From assembly GCF_000517065.1 (NCBI RefSeq), contig NZ_KI912105.1, positions 3,311,725 through 3,375,724 of the forward strand: a stretch of 64,000 bases of DNA. The letters are read 5' to 3'. Below, one piece after another: positions 25,972-34,949 of the stretch (within the stretch, counting starts at the first letter, position 1; every line of letters starts with the position of its first letter). The DNA comes from Alkaliflexus imshenetskii DSM 15055 (GTDB lineage Bacteria > Bacteroidota > Bacteroidia > Bacteroidales > Marinilabiliaceae). The notes beneath the pieces were generated by a model. The model saw nothing but the letters and a program-made list of their open reading frames with translations. It did not search any database and had not been told where the DNA came from. The position numbers and the translations under genes are program-made.

Positions 25972-26922
25972 CTATAACTTTCCAAGATTGCTCAATGCTC
26001 CATTGTAGCTGTTGATGAGGTCGTCAAATATTTGAGCAACCGGTTTAATCTCGTTGATCATGGCAGCAACCTGACCAATTTCCAGTTCACCTTCGTCAAT
26101 GTCACCTTCGAAAATCCCTTTCTTAGCTCGTCCACGGCCTAATAGTTCACGAAGCTCTTCCGGTGAAGCGCCACGTTCTTCTGCCTCTTTTACCTGTTCA
26201 AAAAAGTGATTGCGCAACAAACGCACGGGGGTTGTTTTTTTCATCGACAAAAGCGTATCGCCTTCGTGAGAGCGAATGGCATGGAGTTTAAATGCTTGGT
26301 GAGCCGATGACTCCTCAGACAGGGCAAAGAGAGAGCCAATTTGCACACCATCGGCACCGAGCGCCATTGCAGCCAGCATCTGCTCACCCGAGCCAATGCC
26401 CCCGGCTGCCATAATTGGCAGTGAAGTTGCTTTTCTGATGATGGGAATAAGCGCCATTGTAGTGGTTTCCTCTCTTCCATTGTGACCACCGGCTTCAAAG
26501 CCTTCAGCCACAATGGCATCTACGCCAGCATCTTCGCATTTTTTGGCAAATTTGCTGTTGGCCACCACGTGCACCACTGTGATGCCATGCTGTTTTAAGT
26601 GAGCTGTCCATTTGGCAGGACTTCCGGCGGAGGTGAATACAATTTTTACACCCTCCTCAACTATTATCTGCATCAACTCCTCGATGGAAGGGTATAACAA
26701 TGGCACATTTACCCCCCATGGTTTATCAGTAGCAGTTTTCATTTTTTGTATGTGTTCACGCAAAACTTCGGGATACATGCTCCCCGCACCCAATAAGCCC
26801 AATCCTCCTTGGTTGCTCACCGCCGAAGCCAGTCTCCAGCCACTGCACCAAACCATTCCTCCCTGAATAACCGGATATTTGATGTTGAACAGTTTTGTAA
26901 TTCTATTATTTGATAAGGACAT
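25972..26922 (-). CDS. Nitronate monooxygenase / FabK-like flavoprotein
   Basis: A 316-residue FMN-binding TIM-barrel protein of the 2-nitropropane dioxygenase family. The start ITKLFNIKYPVIQGGMVW is characteristic. FMN-contact motifs are EGFEAGGHNGREETTTMALIP and PIMAAGGIGSGEQMLAAMALGADGVQIGSLF. The family includes nitronate monooxygenases and the enoyl-ACP reductase FabK, and EAGGHNG-x-x-TTM resembles FabK more. The C-terminus (EIGQVAAMINEIKPVAQIFDDLI) also fits FabK-like proteins. No fatty acid synthesis genes are adjacent, so the choice between the two activities is open. Confidence 0.85.
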   Translation of the reverse strand: MSLSNNRITKLFNIKYPVIQGGMVWCSGWRLASAVSNQGGLGLLGAGSMYPEVLREHIQKMKTATDKPWGVNVPLLYPSIEELMQIIVEEGVKIVFTSAGSPAKWTAHLKQHGITVVHVVANSKFAKKCEDAGVDAIVAEGFEAGGHNGREETTTMALIPIIRKATSLPIMAAGGIGSGEQMLAAMALGADGVQIGSLFALSEESSAHQAFKLHAIRSHEGDTLLSMKKTTPVRLLRNHFFEQVKEAEERGASPEELRELLGRGRAKKGIFEGDIDEGELEIGQVAAMINEIKPVAQIFDDLINSYNGALSNLGKL

Positions 26923-27285
26923 CTTTTTTTATTTAGAACTACAAAGATAGGTTTAATTAGGTTAGCAACAATGGTGTGCCACTATCCAAGGCAATTGTAT
27001 GCAACTGTTGCTCTAAAACATGAAATTAACCATAAAAGTTTGGTTGCCGGATCACAAAATACAGGCCATGACCTTTTCCCGGATATTAATCTCCTTTGAA
27101 GATTTTTAGATATCAGATATTTAGACTGATAGATAAGATAAAAGAGATAATAAGATAAATCTAATCATCTTTCTCAGCTACTCTATCTGTCTAAAAACTA
27201 ACACTCTTTTGCGTCTATATCATCTATTATTACTTAAATCTCTGTTGAAATGCTTGAATTGCCTCAGATCAAATTTAACGAGTCG
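26923..27285. other. Intergenic region holding repeat copy C
   Basis: This 363-base AT-rich gap lies between two minus-strand genes. Its main content is the repeat copy at 27082-27225, annotated separately. Nothing else recognisable is visible. Confidence 0.5.
27082..27225 (-). repeat. Dispersed intergenic repeat, copy C (inverted orientation)
   Basis: The complement of this stretch gives the same blocks as the other copies: GATATAGACGCAAAAGAGTG, TTTTTAGACAGATAGAGTAG, GAAAGATGATTAGATTTATC, CAGTCTAAATATCTGATATC and AATCTTCAAAGGAGATTAAT. This is the only copy on the opposite strand. It shows the internal inverted repeat most clearly: TTTAGACTGATAGA at 27120-27133 and TCTATCTGTCTAAA at 27182-27195 pair with one mismatch. 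Confidence 0.75.
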
Positions 27286-29676
27286 TTAAAACTCAAGAAT
27301 AACACCCACCGATGGTAAAAAGGTTCCGGTAGTTGTTCTCAACTCTTTTAAAACGTAGCGTTCAGGGTTTGTTCCCTGAAGCAAAGGCTGCTCATTTTCG
27401 TCGAGTACCTGTACCAATCGGGGTGCATTTTTGTTTTGAAAGGCGTAGACGTTTTGGATGTCCATATAGAATCCCAGTGAGAATCGGTTGAAATAGTAAC
27501 TTTTATCGACCCGCAGGTCCAGTTGATGAAACGGATTGAGGCGCTCACCGTTGAAACGTGAGAAATCCTGGTATTCGCGACCGCGCAAATCCCATGCTGC
27601 TACAAGCTCAGACTGGTCTCTATCGAATGGTGTGTATGGAAGCGCACCGATGTAACGCCATTTAAGTCCGGCATCCCAGTTGCGTTTGAATGATTTGTTT
27701 ACTGTAAGCGTGAGCAAATGGCCGCTATCCCATGATGATGGCAACCTCTTGCCGGTAAGGTCGGTGAATTCGCTTGTGACCCATGTATAGGCCAGAATAT
27801 AGCTTAACCCCTTGGATGATCGCTGCTGAATCAGAAATTCGGCACCGTAGCTTTGACCTTCACCTACCGAAAGCACCTCTTCGTCGCCAAGCACTCCAAA
27901 ATCAGCTCCTTTGCTGGCAAGCGAAATGCCATCGGTTACCGATACCGGATAGTTGGCATATCGTTTATTAAATCCTTCAATGGTTACACGTGTGTTGTTG
28001 TTTGCGCGCCATTCAAACCCACCAATGAAATGGTCGGCACGTATGTATTTTAGTTTGTTGTTGCGGTTCACTAATTCGCCATCATTGTTGCGATAACCAA
28101 AGGTGGTATATGCTGGCAACTGAAAATAGCGGCCGGTAGAAGCATTTAAATAGACTCTTGGTGCGATGCGTAACGAGGCAGAAACCCGCGGACTAAGTTG
28201 ATCCAATGGATTATTCATGGATGAGCCATAATTGTTGGCATCAATCCGAACACCGCCTGACAGTGACAGCATTCCATCCATGATGGAGCGCGAAACCGAT
28301 CCATACATTCCCCACTTGAATAGTCCAAGTCCCGAATCATAAGATAAAAGTGTAGGACTTCCATCGCGAAAGACATTGGAAACGGTCTCGTTGTAATATT
28401 CGGCATATTCAAGGTTTGCACCTGTACTTAATGTCCATTCTCCCGGATTGGCAAAATACTCGAGTCGTAGCTTGTTGTCTATCTCGTCTGATTTATAATC
28501 GTTAATAAGGTTGTTTGGTGAGCTTTTGTCATTGTCTTTGTATTTGTAGATGGTGTTGTACAGATGGCTTCGGCTTAGCGACAGCTGATAGTAGCTGCTG
28601 CTCAAAAAGTGCTTGTAAGATGCTCCTACCGTATAGTTCCATTGTTCATTCACCGGCAGATAACTTAAAATATAGCGGTTTTCTTCAGATGGTTTTGGTG
28701 ATGGGTTTAGTTTAAACTGGTCTATGGCACCTACACCAAGAATGGTGAGTTCGTTGCGACGGTCGAAACGTGTTTTGGTCACAAACTGAAAGTCGTTGAA
28801 TGTGGGTAAAAACGGGAGTCCTATTTGGTCGAACAGAAATTTGAGGTACGATCGTCTTACAGAGAATAGTCCTGCAGTACGTTCCGTTATGGGTGTGTTT
28901 ACCGATAACGACACTTCAGAAGCACCAAGTGTTCCTTTAAAGCTGGCTTTTTCGGGGTTGGCATCAATCTGTCTGAATTCAAATACCGAACTTAGTGCGT
29001 TACCTCTCGAAGCAGGAAAGGCTCCGGAGTAAAAATCTACTTCGCGGATAAAATCCACATTGAGGATGCTGACCGGGCCACCTGAAGCGCCCTGTGTGGA
29101 GAAGTGGTTTAACACTGGAATTTCAATGCCATCCAGAAAAAAGCGGTTCTCTGAAGGGCCACCGCCACGTACAATCAAATCGTTGCGAAACGAGGCCGTT
29201 GTACCCACACCCGGAAAACTCTGTAGCACTTTACCAAAATCGCGCCCTGTACCCGCACTCTTTTCAATAATTTCTATGCCGATGCGTTGCAGCGAAACGG
29301 GGCTCTCAATACGGCGCGCAAAGGGGTCGGCAACAACACGTATTTCTTCGAGGGAGGTGCTGGTGGGTTTTAAAGCCAGTTCCACATAGTTGCGTCGAAT
29401 GGATAATATTTGAATCTCTTCCGATACAAGCGGTTCATAACCCAATGAAGAGACTTGCAAACGAACAAAACCAGGTTCAAGTCCTTCAAACGAGAATCTA
29501 CCCTGATCGTCACTCGATGTACCTTGATTGGTGTTAAAAATGACTATATTGGTAAATGGTAAAAGCTCGTTGGTATATGCATCTTTTACAATGCCCGAAA
29601 GTGTAGCGTTTTGCGAATGCACATCCAAATTAAAAGTGAGTATGCATGCAATTATTAAAACGTATATTATCCTCAT
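27286..29676 (-). CDS. TonB-dependent receptor with carboxypeptidase-regulatory-like domain
   Basis: A 796-residue outer membrane receptor for energised uptake of an unknown ligand. It has a signal peptide ending near HSQNAT, a CarboxypepD_reg-like beta-sandwich (about 25-110: LSGIVKDAYTNELLPFTNI, GRFSFEGLEPGFVRL), a plug domain (about 125-235: IVRGGGPSENRFFLDGIEIP, DFIREVDFYSGAFPASRGNA), and a 22-strand barrel ending in TFLPSVGVILEF with terminal Phe. There is no SusD partner beside it, so it is a stand-alone TonB receptor of the kind that imports siderophores, peptides or vitamins. The substrate is not deducible. Confidence 0.93.
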   Translation of the reverse strand: MRIIYVLIIACILTFNLDVHSQNATLSGIVKDAYTNELLPFTNIVIFNTNQGTSSDDQGRFSFEGLEPGFVRLQVSSLGYEPLVSEEIQILSIRRNYVELALKPTSTSLEEIRVVADPFARRIESPVSLQRIGIEIIEKSAGTGRDFGKVLQSFPGVGTTASFRNDLIVRGGGPSENRFFLDGIEIPVLNHFSTQGASGGPVSILNVDFIREVDFYSGAFPASRGNALSSVFEFRQIDANPEKASFKGTLGASEVSLSVNTPITERTAGLFSVRRSYLKFLFDQIGLPFLPTFNDFQFVTKTRFDRRNELTILGVGAIDQFKLNPSPKPSEENRYILSYLPVNEQWNYTVGASYKHFLSSSYYQLSLSRSHLYNTIYKYKDNDKSSPNNLINDYKSDEIDNKLRLEYFANPGEWTLSTGANLEYAEYYNETVSNVFRDGSPTLLSYDSGLGLFKWGMYGSVSRSIMDGMLSLSGGVRIDANNYGSSMNNPLDQLSPRVSASLRIAPRVYLNASTGRYFQLPAYTTFGYRNNDGELVNRNNKLKYIRADHFIGGFEWRANNNTRVTIEGFNKRYANYPVSVTDGISLASKGADFGVLGDEEVLSVGEGQSYGAEFLIQQRSSKGLSYILAYTWVTSEFTDLTGKRLPSSWDSGHLLTLTVNKSFKRNWDAGLKWRYIGALPYTPFDRDQSELVAAWDLRGREYQDFSRFNGERLNPFHQLDLRVDKSYYFNRFSLGFYMDIQNVYAFQNKNAPRLVQVLDENEQPLLQGTNPERYVLKELRTTTGTFLPSVGVILEF

Positions 29677-29895
29677 ATTAGTGTTTTGTTTAATTATTTG
29701 GCATGTGTCTTAAACAGTCAGAGTGTCGATTTGTTTCAAAAAGTTGACACAAAGAAGTGACTTTATTTGGCACACAACTTGCAATATGCGTATTAGCCCT
29801 GCTCCAAAGATATGAATCAAAAAGCGATTTAAATGAGATATTCAATTCATTCTCGTGGCAGGTTACTGCTATCTGCATCCCGATTTTTAGCTTTT

Positions 29896-30708
29896 ATGCG
29901 GTGCAACAATCCCCATTTAATTAATGGCTGTTCAATCTATTGGATATTTCTTCTACTTCCATTTCTGGGTTTGACAGCTTGTGTCTCAGGACCTGTTAAA
30001 GAGTCTGACTCTCAGCAGCAAAATGCTTTGGATTTAAAACGCTATGAGCTCTCCCTTATCGATCAGTATGTGGGAAAACGGCCATCTGCTGTTGGCCTGT
30101 GGACGTTACCTGAGGTGGAACATCATATGACCACCCTAATGGGTGATGAAAAGTACATGGAGTTACTTTTTCTTATGCAGGAGGCCACCCCATTAAAAAA
30201 AGAGCGGGTTGTTTATTCCATTGGTGTGTTGCCCGATGATGCCATTCAGGCTTTGGGCATTGTGATGTTCGATTTGGCCAACAACCGAGTATATGCTGAA
30301 TTAATATATCCAACAGTTCGTGAGGTGTTTACTTCAGGTGATTTTACCTATTTGCCATCTGAGGTATTGTCGCGCCGAGCTGCTTTTGGTGTTGAACATC
30401 CTGAGCTGGTGTCACGTGAATATCCAAGAGCCTTTTCAGGTGTGATTGCTTGTGCCGACTGCGATGGAATCAGTTTCAGGATTCATCTGGACCCTATTGC
30501 CGGACGGTTTCTGATGTATAAAGGCATAATTAACGGGCATGGAGAGGTTATTCGCAAATTCTCGGGCAAATACACTGCCACCATCGTATCACAAAAACAG
30601 GAGGAAATACTTGAAATGATTCCCGACCAGCAAAATCTTGAACCTCACAGGTTTCGGGTTGTGAATAACGCATCGTTGGTTTTGCTAAATCCTGCACAGC
30701 CTAATTAA
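29896..30708 (+). CDS. NlpE-like lipoprotein
   Basis: A 270-residue predicted lipoprotein. The hydrophobic stretch IFLLLPFLGLTAC ends in a lipobox Cys. ATG at 29896 is chosen over 29833 because the upstream extension only lengthens the signal. The second half contains FSGVIACADCDGISFRIHLDP followed by GRFLMYKGI, matching the NlpE N-terminal domain, which carries a CxxC in the same place (PCADCxGI). In Proteobacteria NlpE reports envelope and copper stress; in Bacteroidota the domain is common but its role is unproven. The first half (about 40-170) is not recognised. A terminator shared with the convergent GroES-like gene follows. Confidence 0.75.
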   Translation: MRCNNPHLINGCSIYWIFLLLPFLGLTACVSGPVKESDSQQQNALDLKRYELSLIDQYVGKRPSAVGLWTLPEVEHHMTTLMGDEKYMELLFLMQEATPLKKERVVYSIGVLPDDAIQALGIVMFDLANNRVYAELIYPTVREVFTSGDFTYLPSEVLSRRAAFGVEHPELVSREYPRAFSGVIACADCDGISFRIHLDPIAGRFLMYKGIINGHGEVIRKFSGKYTATIVSQKQEEILEMIPDQQNLEPHRFRVVNNASLVLLNPAQPN

Positions 30709-30734
30709 TCCCCATGTCTCACAGTAAACTCAAA

Positions 30735-30780
30735 AACTCTTTTGAAACAACCTTTTACGGTTCAATCAAAAGAGTTCTTT
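30735..30780. terminator. Bidirectional intrinsic terminator
   Basis: Perfect 11-base arms AACTCTTTTGA (30735-30745) and TCAAAAGAGTT (30766-30776) face each other across a 20-base loop, followed by CTTTT on the plus strand and preceded by AAA that reads as T on the minus strand. It lies between the convergent NlpE-like and GroES-like genes and can serve both. Confidence 0.75.
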
Positions 30781-30798
30781 TGTGGGTGAGAAGGATTT

Positions 30799-31182
30799 TT
30801 ATTCCAGAAAACCTTCGTCTCTTATTAGCATGAGAATGGCAGAATGTGGCACAATGACATATTTTTCGCCATTAAACTCTATTTCAAGAGCACTTCCCTG
30901 AAGATATACCGCCACATCGCCTTCAACCGGCTGAAGCGGCACATATTTTACTTCATCGTTTTTTGATTTCCAAGGCTCATCGGCTTCTGCAATGGCCGGA
31001 ATTGGATAGCCGGGACCAACTTTTACCACATAGCCGGCCAGTGCCTTCTCTTTTTCCTGGATGTTTGGTGGCAGATACAAACCCGATTTGGTTTGCTTTT
31101 GTGGCGATTTGGGTTTAATAAGTACCCTGTCGCCCACCATGATAAAACGGCTTAAATCTTTCTCTTCAATACCGAGTGACAT
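30799..31182 (-). CDS. GroES-like co-chaperonin family protein
   Basis: A 127-residue protein with the Cpn10 fold. FIMVGDRVLIKPKSPQKQTKSGLYLPPN is the classic GroES opening with its mobile-loop region, followed by GYVVKVGPG, EGDVAVYLQGSALEIEFNGEKYVIVPHSAILMLI at the C-terminal end. It is about 30 residues longer than usual GroES, mainly from an insertion around PAIAEADEPWKSKNDEVKYVPLQP. No groEL lies beside it. It is therefore likely a second, divergent GroES-type protein of the kind seen in Bacteroidota in addition to groES-groEL, and whether it caps GroEL is unknown. Confidence 0.88.
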   Translation of the reverse strand: MSLGIEEKDLSRFIMVGDRVLIKPKSPQKQTKSGLYLPPNIQEKEKALAGYVVKVGPGYPIPAIAEADEPWKSKNDEVKYVPLQPVEGDVAVYLQGSALEIEFNGEKYVIVPHSAILMLIRDEGFLE

Positions 31183-31309
31183 GCTTTTTCTTGCAAAGAT
31201 AAATAATTTTACTGCATCAAAACGGATGGCACCTGATTAACCCAGTTGACATATTTCAAATCCTGACAAAATATTAATCCCTGTTTTTATTAGGATGTAT
31301 TTTGTAACT

Positions 31310-31470
31310 GGTAAAATTTAATTTCTAAAACAGGATATGGATGTTAAGACTTTTAGATTTTAGATAGATAGAGTAGTTGTGAAAGATGATTAGATTTATC
31401 TTATCTCTCAGTCTAAATATCTATTATCTAAAAATCTTCAAAGGAGATTAATATAAATTTAAACAGTCTC
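31310..31470 (+). repeat. Dispersed intergenic repeat, copy D
   Basis: This fourth copy has the ordered blocks GGATATGGATGTTAAGAC, TTTTAGATTTTAGATAGATA, GTAGTTGTGAAAGATGATTA, CAGTCTAAATATCTATTATC, AATCTTCAAAGGAGATTAAT and the right edge AATTTAAACAGTCTCTG. The left edge GTAACTGGTAAAATTTAAT (from 31309) resembles an inverted version of the right edge, as in copy A. No coding potential. Confidence 0.75.
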
Positions 31471-31577
31471 TGAATGTAAACTGCTTTTTTGCAAGGGAAT
31501 TAATCATTTCCGACAACTTAATTTTTACCAGCTTCGGAGATTTAAACAGCCAATGATTTATTTAGGGTTTCTATTTT

Positions 31578-31609
31578 TTTGATAAAAATCATAATATGCC
31601 CTAAATTCG
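31578..31609 (+). promoter_or_regulatory. Bacteroidota-type promoter for the ClC gene
   Basis: TTTG at 31578-31581 and TAAATTCG at 31602-31609 are separated by 20 bases. This matches the Bacteroidota housekeeping pattern TTTG-N19-21-TAnnTTTG with one mismatch. Transcription would start a few bases before the ATG at 31629, giving a very short leader. Confidence 0.6.
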
Positions 31610-31628
31610 CATTCCCAAAATATTTAAA

Positions 31629-33413
31629 ATGATTCTCACAGAGTTAGCGTCTAAGTGGTTTAGCCGGTTCATTGTATGGAGAGTACGAAACATCTCCCAC
31701 CGCAACTTTTTAATAATACTGGCTATGGTTGTTGGAATATTCAGCGGACTGGCGGCTGTTATTCTCAAGAATGCCATTCACTTTCTTCACGACTTTCTTA
31801 CAGAGGGCTTTGATTTAACCGATTGGAACTACTTGTACCTGTTGTATCCCATGATTGGTATTTTCATCACCTTCCTGTTTGTAAGATATGTGGTGAAAGA
31901 TGACATCAGCCACGGTGTTACGAAAATTCTCTATGCCATATCCAAAAAGGATAGTAATCTTAAATCGCACAACTCGTTCACATCGGTTATTGCCAGTACT
32001 TTCACCATCGGTTTTGGTGGGTCGGTAGGGGCAGAGGCGCCGATTGTTCTCACAGGGGCTTCCATTGGATCATCGCTGGGGCGGTTGTTTCACATGAACT
32101 ACAAAACCATTACCTTACTTATCGGATGCGGCGCAGCGGGTGCCATTGCCGGTATTTTTAAGGCGCCCATGGCAGGTTTGATGTTTACTGTTGAAGTGCT
32201 GATGATCGATCTGACCGTTGTCTCCATTGTTCCCCTTTTACTTGCCGCCGTTTGTGCAGCATCTGTTGCCTATTTTTTTCTGGGTGAGGGAGCTGAATTT
32301 ACCTTCATGCTCGAAGCGCCATTCGATTTGGATAACCTGCCATTTTATGTGATTCTTGGTATTGTGGGCGGACTGGTTTCGTTGCACATGACATGGTCCA
32401 CACTCTATCTGGAGCGGCGGATGGGCAAGATTCAAAATCCCTATGTAAAGTGGTTGTTTGGTGGTTTGGTACTCAGTATTTTGATTTTTATCTTCCCACC
32501 CCTATATGGTGAAGGCTACGATACCATTACGGCCATGTTGTCAGGCAACTCCGACGCCATTGTGGCCAACAGTATTTTCTATTCGTTTAGGCACAACAAT
32601 GTGGCCATACTTGTGTTTTTGATACTGATTCTGGCCTTCAAGGTGGTTGCTTCTACTTTTACAAATGCCAGCGGTGGCGTTGGAGGAATTTTTGCACCAA
32701 CGCTTTTTCTTGGTGGGGTAACAGGCTATTTTCTGGCACTTCTGCTCAATAGCTTCGGAGCCAATCTTCCGGTATCACATTTTACGCTGGTTGGAATGGC
32801 GGCTTTAATGTCGGGTGTGATGCATGCCCCGCTTACGGCCATCTTCCTTATTGCTGAAATTACCAATGGATATGCGCTTTTTATTCCGTTGATTACTGTG
32901 TCGGCAATCTCATTTTTAACCAATAAATACTTTGAACCCCATACCATTTACACGCGCAGGTTGGCGCGCAGAGGGGAGCTGATAACTCATCAAAAAGATA
33001 AGGCCGTTTTAACACTGATGCGCTTAAACAAAGTGCTCGAGACTGATTTCCTCACAGTGCATGAGGAGCAGACTCTTGGCGAATTGGTTAAGATTATTGC
33101 CAAAGCCAAACGCAACCTTTTCCCGGTGTTGAATGAAGAGCGTAAACTTCTCGGAATTGTTATCCTTGACGATATCAGAGAAATAATGTTTAACAGTGAG
33201 CTTTATGCCACCACAAAGGTGAAACATCTAATGACTGTTCCTCCCGCATTTATTCAAACGGGCGATAACATGGATGAGGTGATGAAAAAGTTCGAAGATA
33301 CCGGAGCCTGGAATTTGCCCGTGGTTGAGGATGGAAAGTATGTAGGGTTCGTATCAAAATCCAAAATATTCTCGGTTTACAGACGCGTTCTTATCCACTT
33401 TACCGAAGATTAG
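31629..33413 (+). CDS. ClC-type chloride channel/transporter with CBS domains
   Basis: A 594-residue inner membrane protein that moves chloride (or fluoride or nitrate) across the membrane. The ClC core (about 25-445) has the ion-pathway motifs GFGGSVGAEAPIVLTG (equivalent of GKEGP, with the gating Glu retained in GAEAP) and GGVGGIFAPTLFLGG. Retention of that Glu is typical of H+/Cl- exchangers. Two C-terminal CBS domains (about 465-590; MTVPPAFIQTGDNMDEVMKKFED and LPVVEDGKYVGFVSKSKIF) probably sense adenine nucleotides. The start is fixed by the promoter close upstream. The gene is monocistronic by its spacing to glyA. Confidence 0.94.
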   Translation: MILTELASKWFSRFIVWRVRNISHRNFLIILAMVVGIFSGLAAVILKNAIHFLHDFLTEGFDLTDWNYLYLLYPMIGIFITFLFVRYVVKDDISHGVTKILYAISKKDSNLKSHNSFTSVIASTFTIGFGGSVGAEAPIVLTGASIGSSLGRLFHMNYKTITLLIGCGAAGAIAGIFKAPMAGLMFTVEVLMIDLTVVSIVPLLLAAVCAASVAYFFLGEGAEFTFMLEAPFDLDNLPFYVILGIVGGLVSLHMTWSTLYLERRMGKIQNPYVKWLFGGLVLSILIFIFPPLYGEGYDTITAMLSGNSDAIVANSIFYSFRHNNVAILVFLILILAFKVVASTFTNASGGVGGIFAPTLFLGGVTGYFLALLLNSFGANLPVSHFTLVGMAALMSGVMHAPLTAIFLIAEITNGYALFIPLITVSAISFLTNKYFEPHTIYTRRLARRGELITHQKDKAVLTLMRLNKVLETDFLTVHEEQTLGELVKIIAKAKRNLFPVLNEERKLLGIVILDDIREIMFNSELYATTKVKHLMTVPPAFIQTGDNMDEVMKKFEDTGAWNLPVVEDGKYVGFVSKSKIFSVYRRVLIHFTED

Positions 33414-33467
33414 TAGCAGCTTCATGTTTTTATGGATGTAAAACTGTGAATCTTTAATATATTACGA

Positions 33468-33475
33468 TAATTTTG
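33468..33475 (+). promoter_or_regulatory. Promoter -7 box upstream of glyA
   Basis: TAATTTTG fits the Bacteroidota -7 consensus TAnnTTTG and lies 40 bases before the glyA start. A clear TTTG -33 box at the usual distance is not present, so this is a moderate call. Confidence 0.45.
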
Positions 33476-33515
33476 TAGCAAAATATAACGAACGGCATAT
33501 TTAACAATATAGGTA

Positions 33516-34796
33516 ATGAAGAGAGACGAGAAAATTTTTGATCTGATTCAAAAAGAGCACCACCGCCAAATGGATGGCGTGGAACTTATTGCATCCGAAA
33601 ACTTTGTCAGCCCTCAGGTTATGGAGGCGATGGGTTCGGTTATGACCAACAAATACGCTGAAGGACTACCCGGCGCCCGTTATTATGGCGGCTGCCAGAT
33701 AGTTGATCAGAGTGAAGGACTGGCCATTGAGCGTCTTAAGGAACTTTTTAATGCTGAATGGGCAAACGTTCAGCCTCACTCCGGTGCACAGGCTAACATG
33801 GCTGTGTTGATGACCGTACTTGAGCCGGGTGACAAATTCCTTGGCCTTGATTTGGCGCATGGCGGACACCTTTCGCATGGCTCTCCGGTAAACAGCTCCG
33901 GTTTGTGGTACCAACCCTTAGCCTATGGTGTTAAAGAAGATACCGGTTTGGTGGACTACGACATGATGGAAGCCATGGCGCTGGAGCATAAGCCAAAATT
34001 AATTATTGGTGGCGCATCTGCTTATTCGCGTGATTGGGATTATGCCCGTATGCGTGCCATTGCCGATAAAATTGGTGCCATCCTGATGATTGACATGGCT
34101 CACCCTGCCGGACTTATTGCTGCCGGATTGCTCAACAATCCTGTTAAATATGCCCATGTGGTAACATCTACTACCCACAAAACACTTCGTGGCCCCAGAG
34201 GTGGTATCATAATTATTGGTGAAGATTTTGACAATCCTTTTGGTAAGACAACGAAAAAAGGTGAAATCCGTAAAATGTCATCACTGCTCGATTCTGCTGT
34301 TTTCCCGGGTATTCAGGGCGGACCACTTGAGCACGTTATTGCCGCTAAGGCTGTCTCTTTCTTTGAGGCTTTGCAGCCTGAATATAAAGAGTATCAGACA
34401 CAAGTGAAGAAGAATGCTGCCGAAATGGCTCGTCTCCTCATCGAAAAAGGATATAAGATCATTTCCGGCGGAACCGACAACCACAGTATGCTGGTTGACC
34501 TTCGTACCAAATTCCCCGAGTTAACAGGTAAAAAAGCCGAAAATACGCTGGTTTTGGCCGATATCACCATCAATAAAAACATGGTGCCTTTTGATGATCG
34601 CTCGCCATTCCAGACTTCGGGCATCCGTTTGGGAACTGCTGCTTTAACCACCCGTGGACTCAAAGAGCAGCATATTGCTCCCATTGTAGGGTTCATCGAT
34701 GAGGTGTTGTCGAATGCTGATGACGAGAAAACCATTGCAAGTGTTCGCAACCGTGTGAATGAGATGATGCAAGCATTCCCGCTTTTCGCATATTGA
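33516..34796 (+). CDS. glyA: Serine hydroxymethyltransferase
   Basis: A 426-residue PLP enzyme interconverting serine and glycine with tetrahydrofolate, the main source of one-carbon units. Landmarks include [50 protein letters not shown], and [18 protein letters not shown] with the PLP-binding Lys in [27 protein letters not shown] is the C-terminal signature. Length is normal. A strong terminator follows, so it is a single-gene unit. Confidence 0.98.
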   Translation: MKRDEKIFDLIQKEHHRQMDGVELIASENFVSPQVMEAMGSVMTNKYAEGLPGARYYGGCQIVDQSEGLAIERLKELFNAEWANVQPHSGAQANMAVLMTVLEPGDKFLGLDLAHGGHLSHGSPVNSSGLWYQPLAYGVKEDTGLVDYDMMEAMALEHKPKLIIGGASAYSRDWDYARMRAIADKIGAILMIDMAHPAGLIAAGLLNNPVKYAHVVTSTTHKTLRGPRGGIIIIGEDFDNPFGKTTKKGEIRKMSSLLDSAVFPGIQGGPLEHVIAAKAVSFFEALQPEYKEYQTQVKKNAAEMARLLIEKGYKIISGGTDNHSMLVDLRTKFPELTGKKAENTLVLADITINKNMVPFDDRSPFQTSGIRLGTAALTTRGLKEQHIAPIVGFIDEVLSNADDEKTIASVRNRVNEMMQAFPLFAY

Positions 34797-34820
34797 TTTT
34801 TGCCACTGGCATACACATAG

Positions 34821-34857
34821 AAAGAGGCTGCGTTGATACACGACAGCCTCTTTTTTT
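34821..34857 (+). terminator. Intrinsic terminator after glyA
   Basis: AAAGAGGCTG (34821-34830) and CAGCCTCTTT (34844-34853) form a perfect 10-base stem with a 13-base loop, running into T7. It lies 25 bases after the glyA stop. Confidence 0.88.
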
Positions 34858-34949
34858 ATGTTTTCTGATTGCTTAATTTTGCAATGCTTTTCACCACTTA
34901 ACTATTTTTTTTTGACAGGTGTACTTAAGTAAATTGTCATAATTTTAAG

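Larger units (their letters stand above)
31183..31628. other. Intergenic region between divergent genes
   Basis: This 446-base AT-rich gap separates the minus-strand GroES-like gene and the plus-strand ClC gene. It holds repeat copy D (31310-31470) and a promoter-like pair of boxes at 31578-31609, both annotated separately. Nothing else is evident. Confidence 0.5.
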
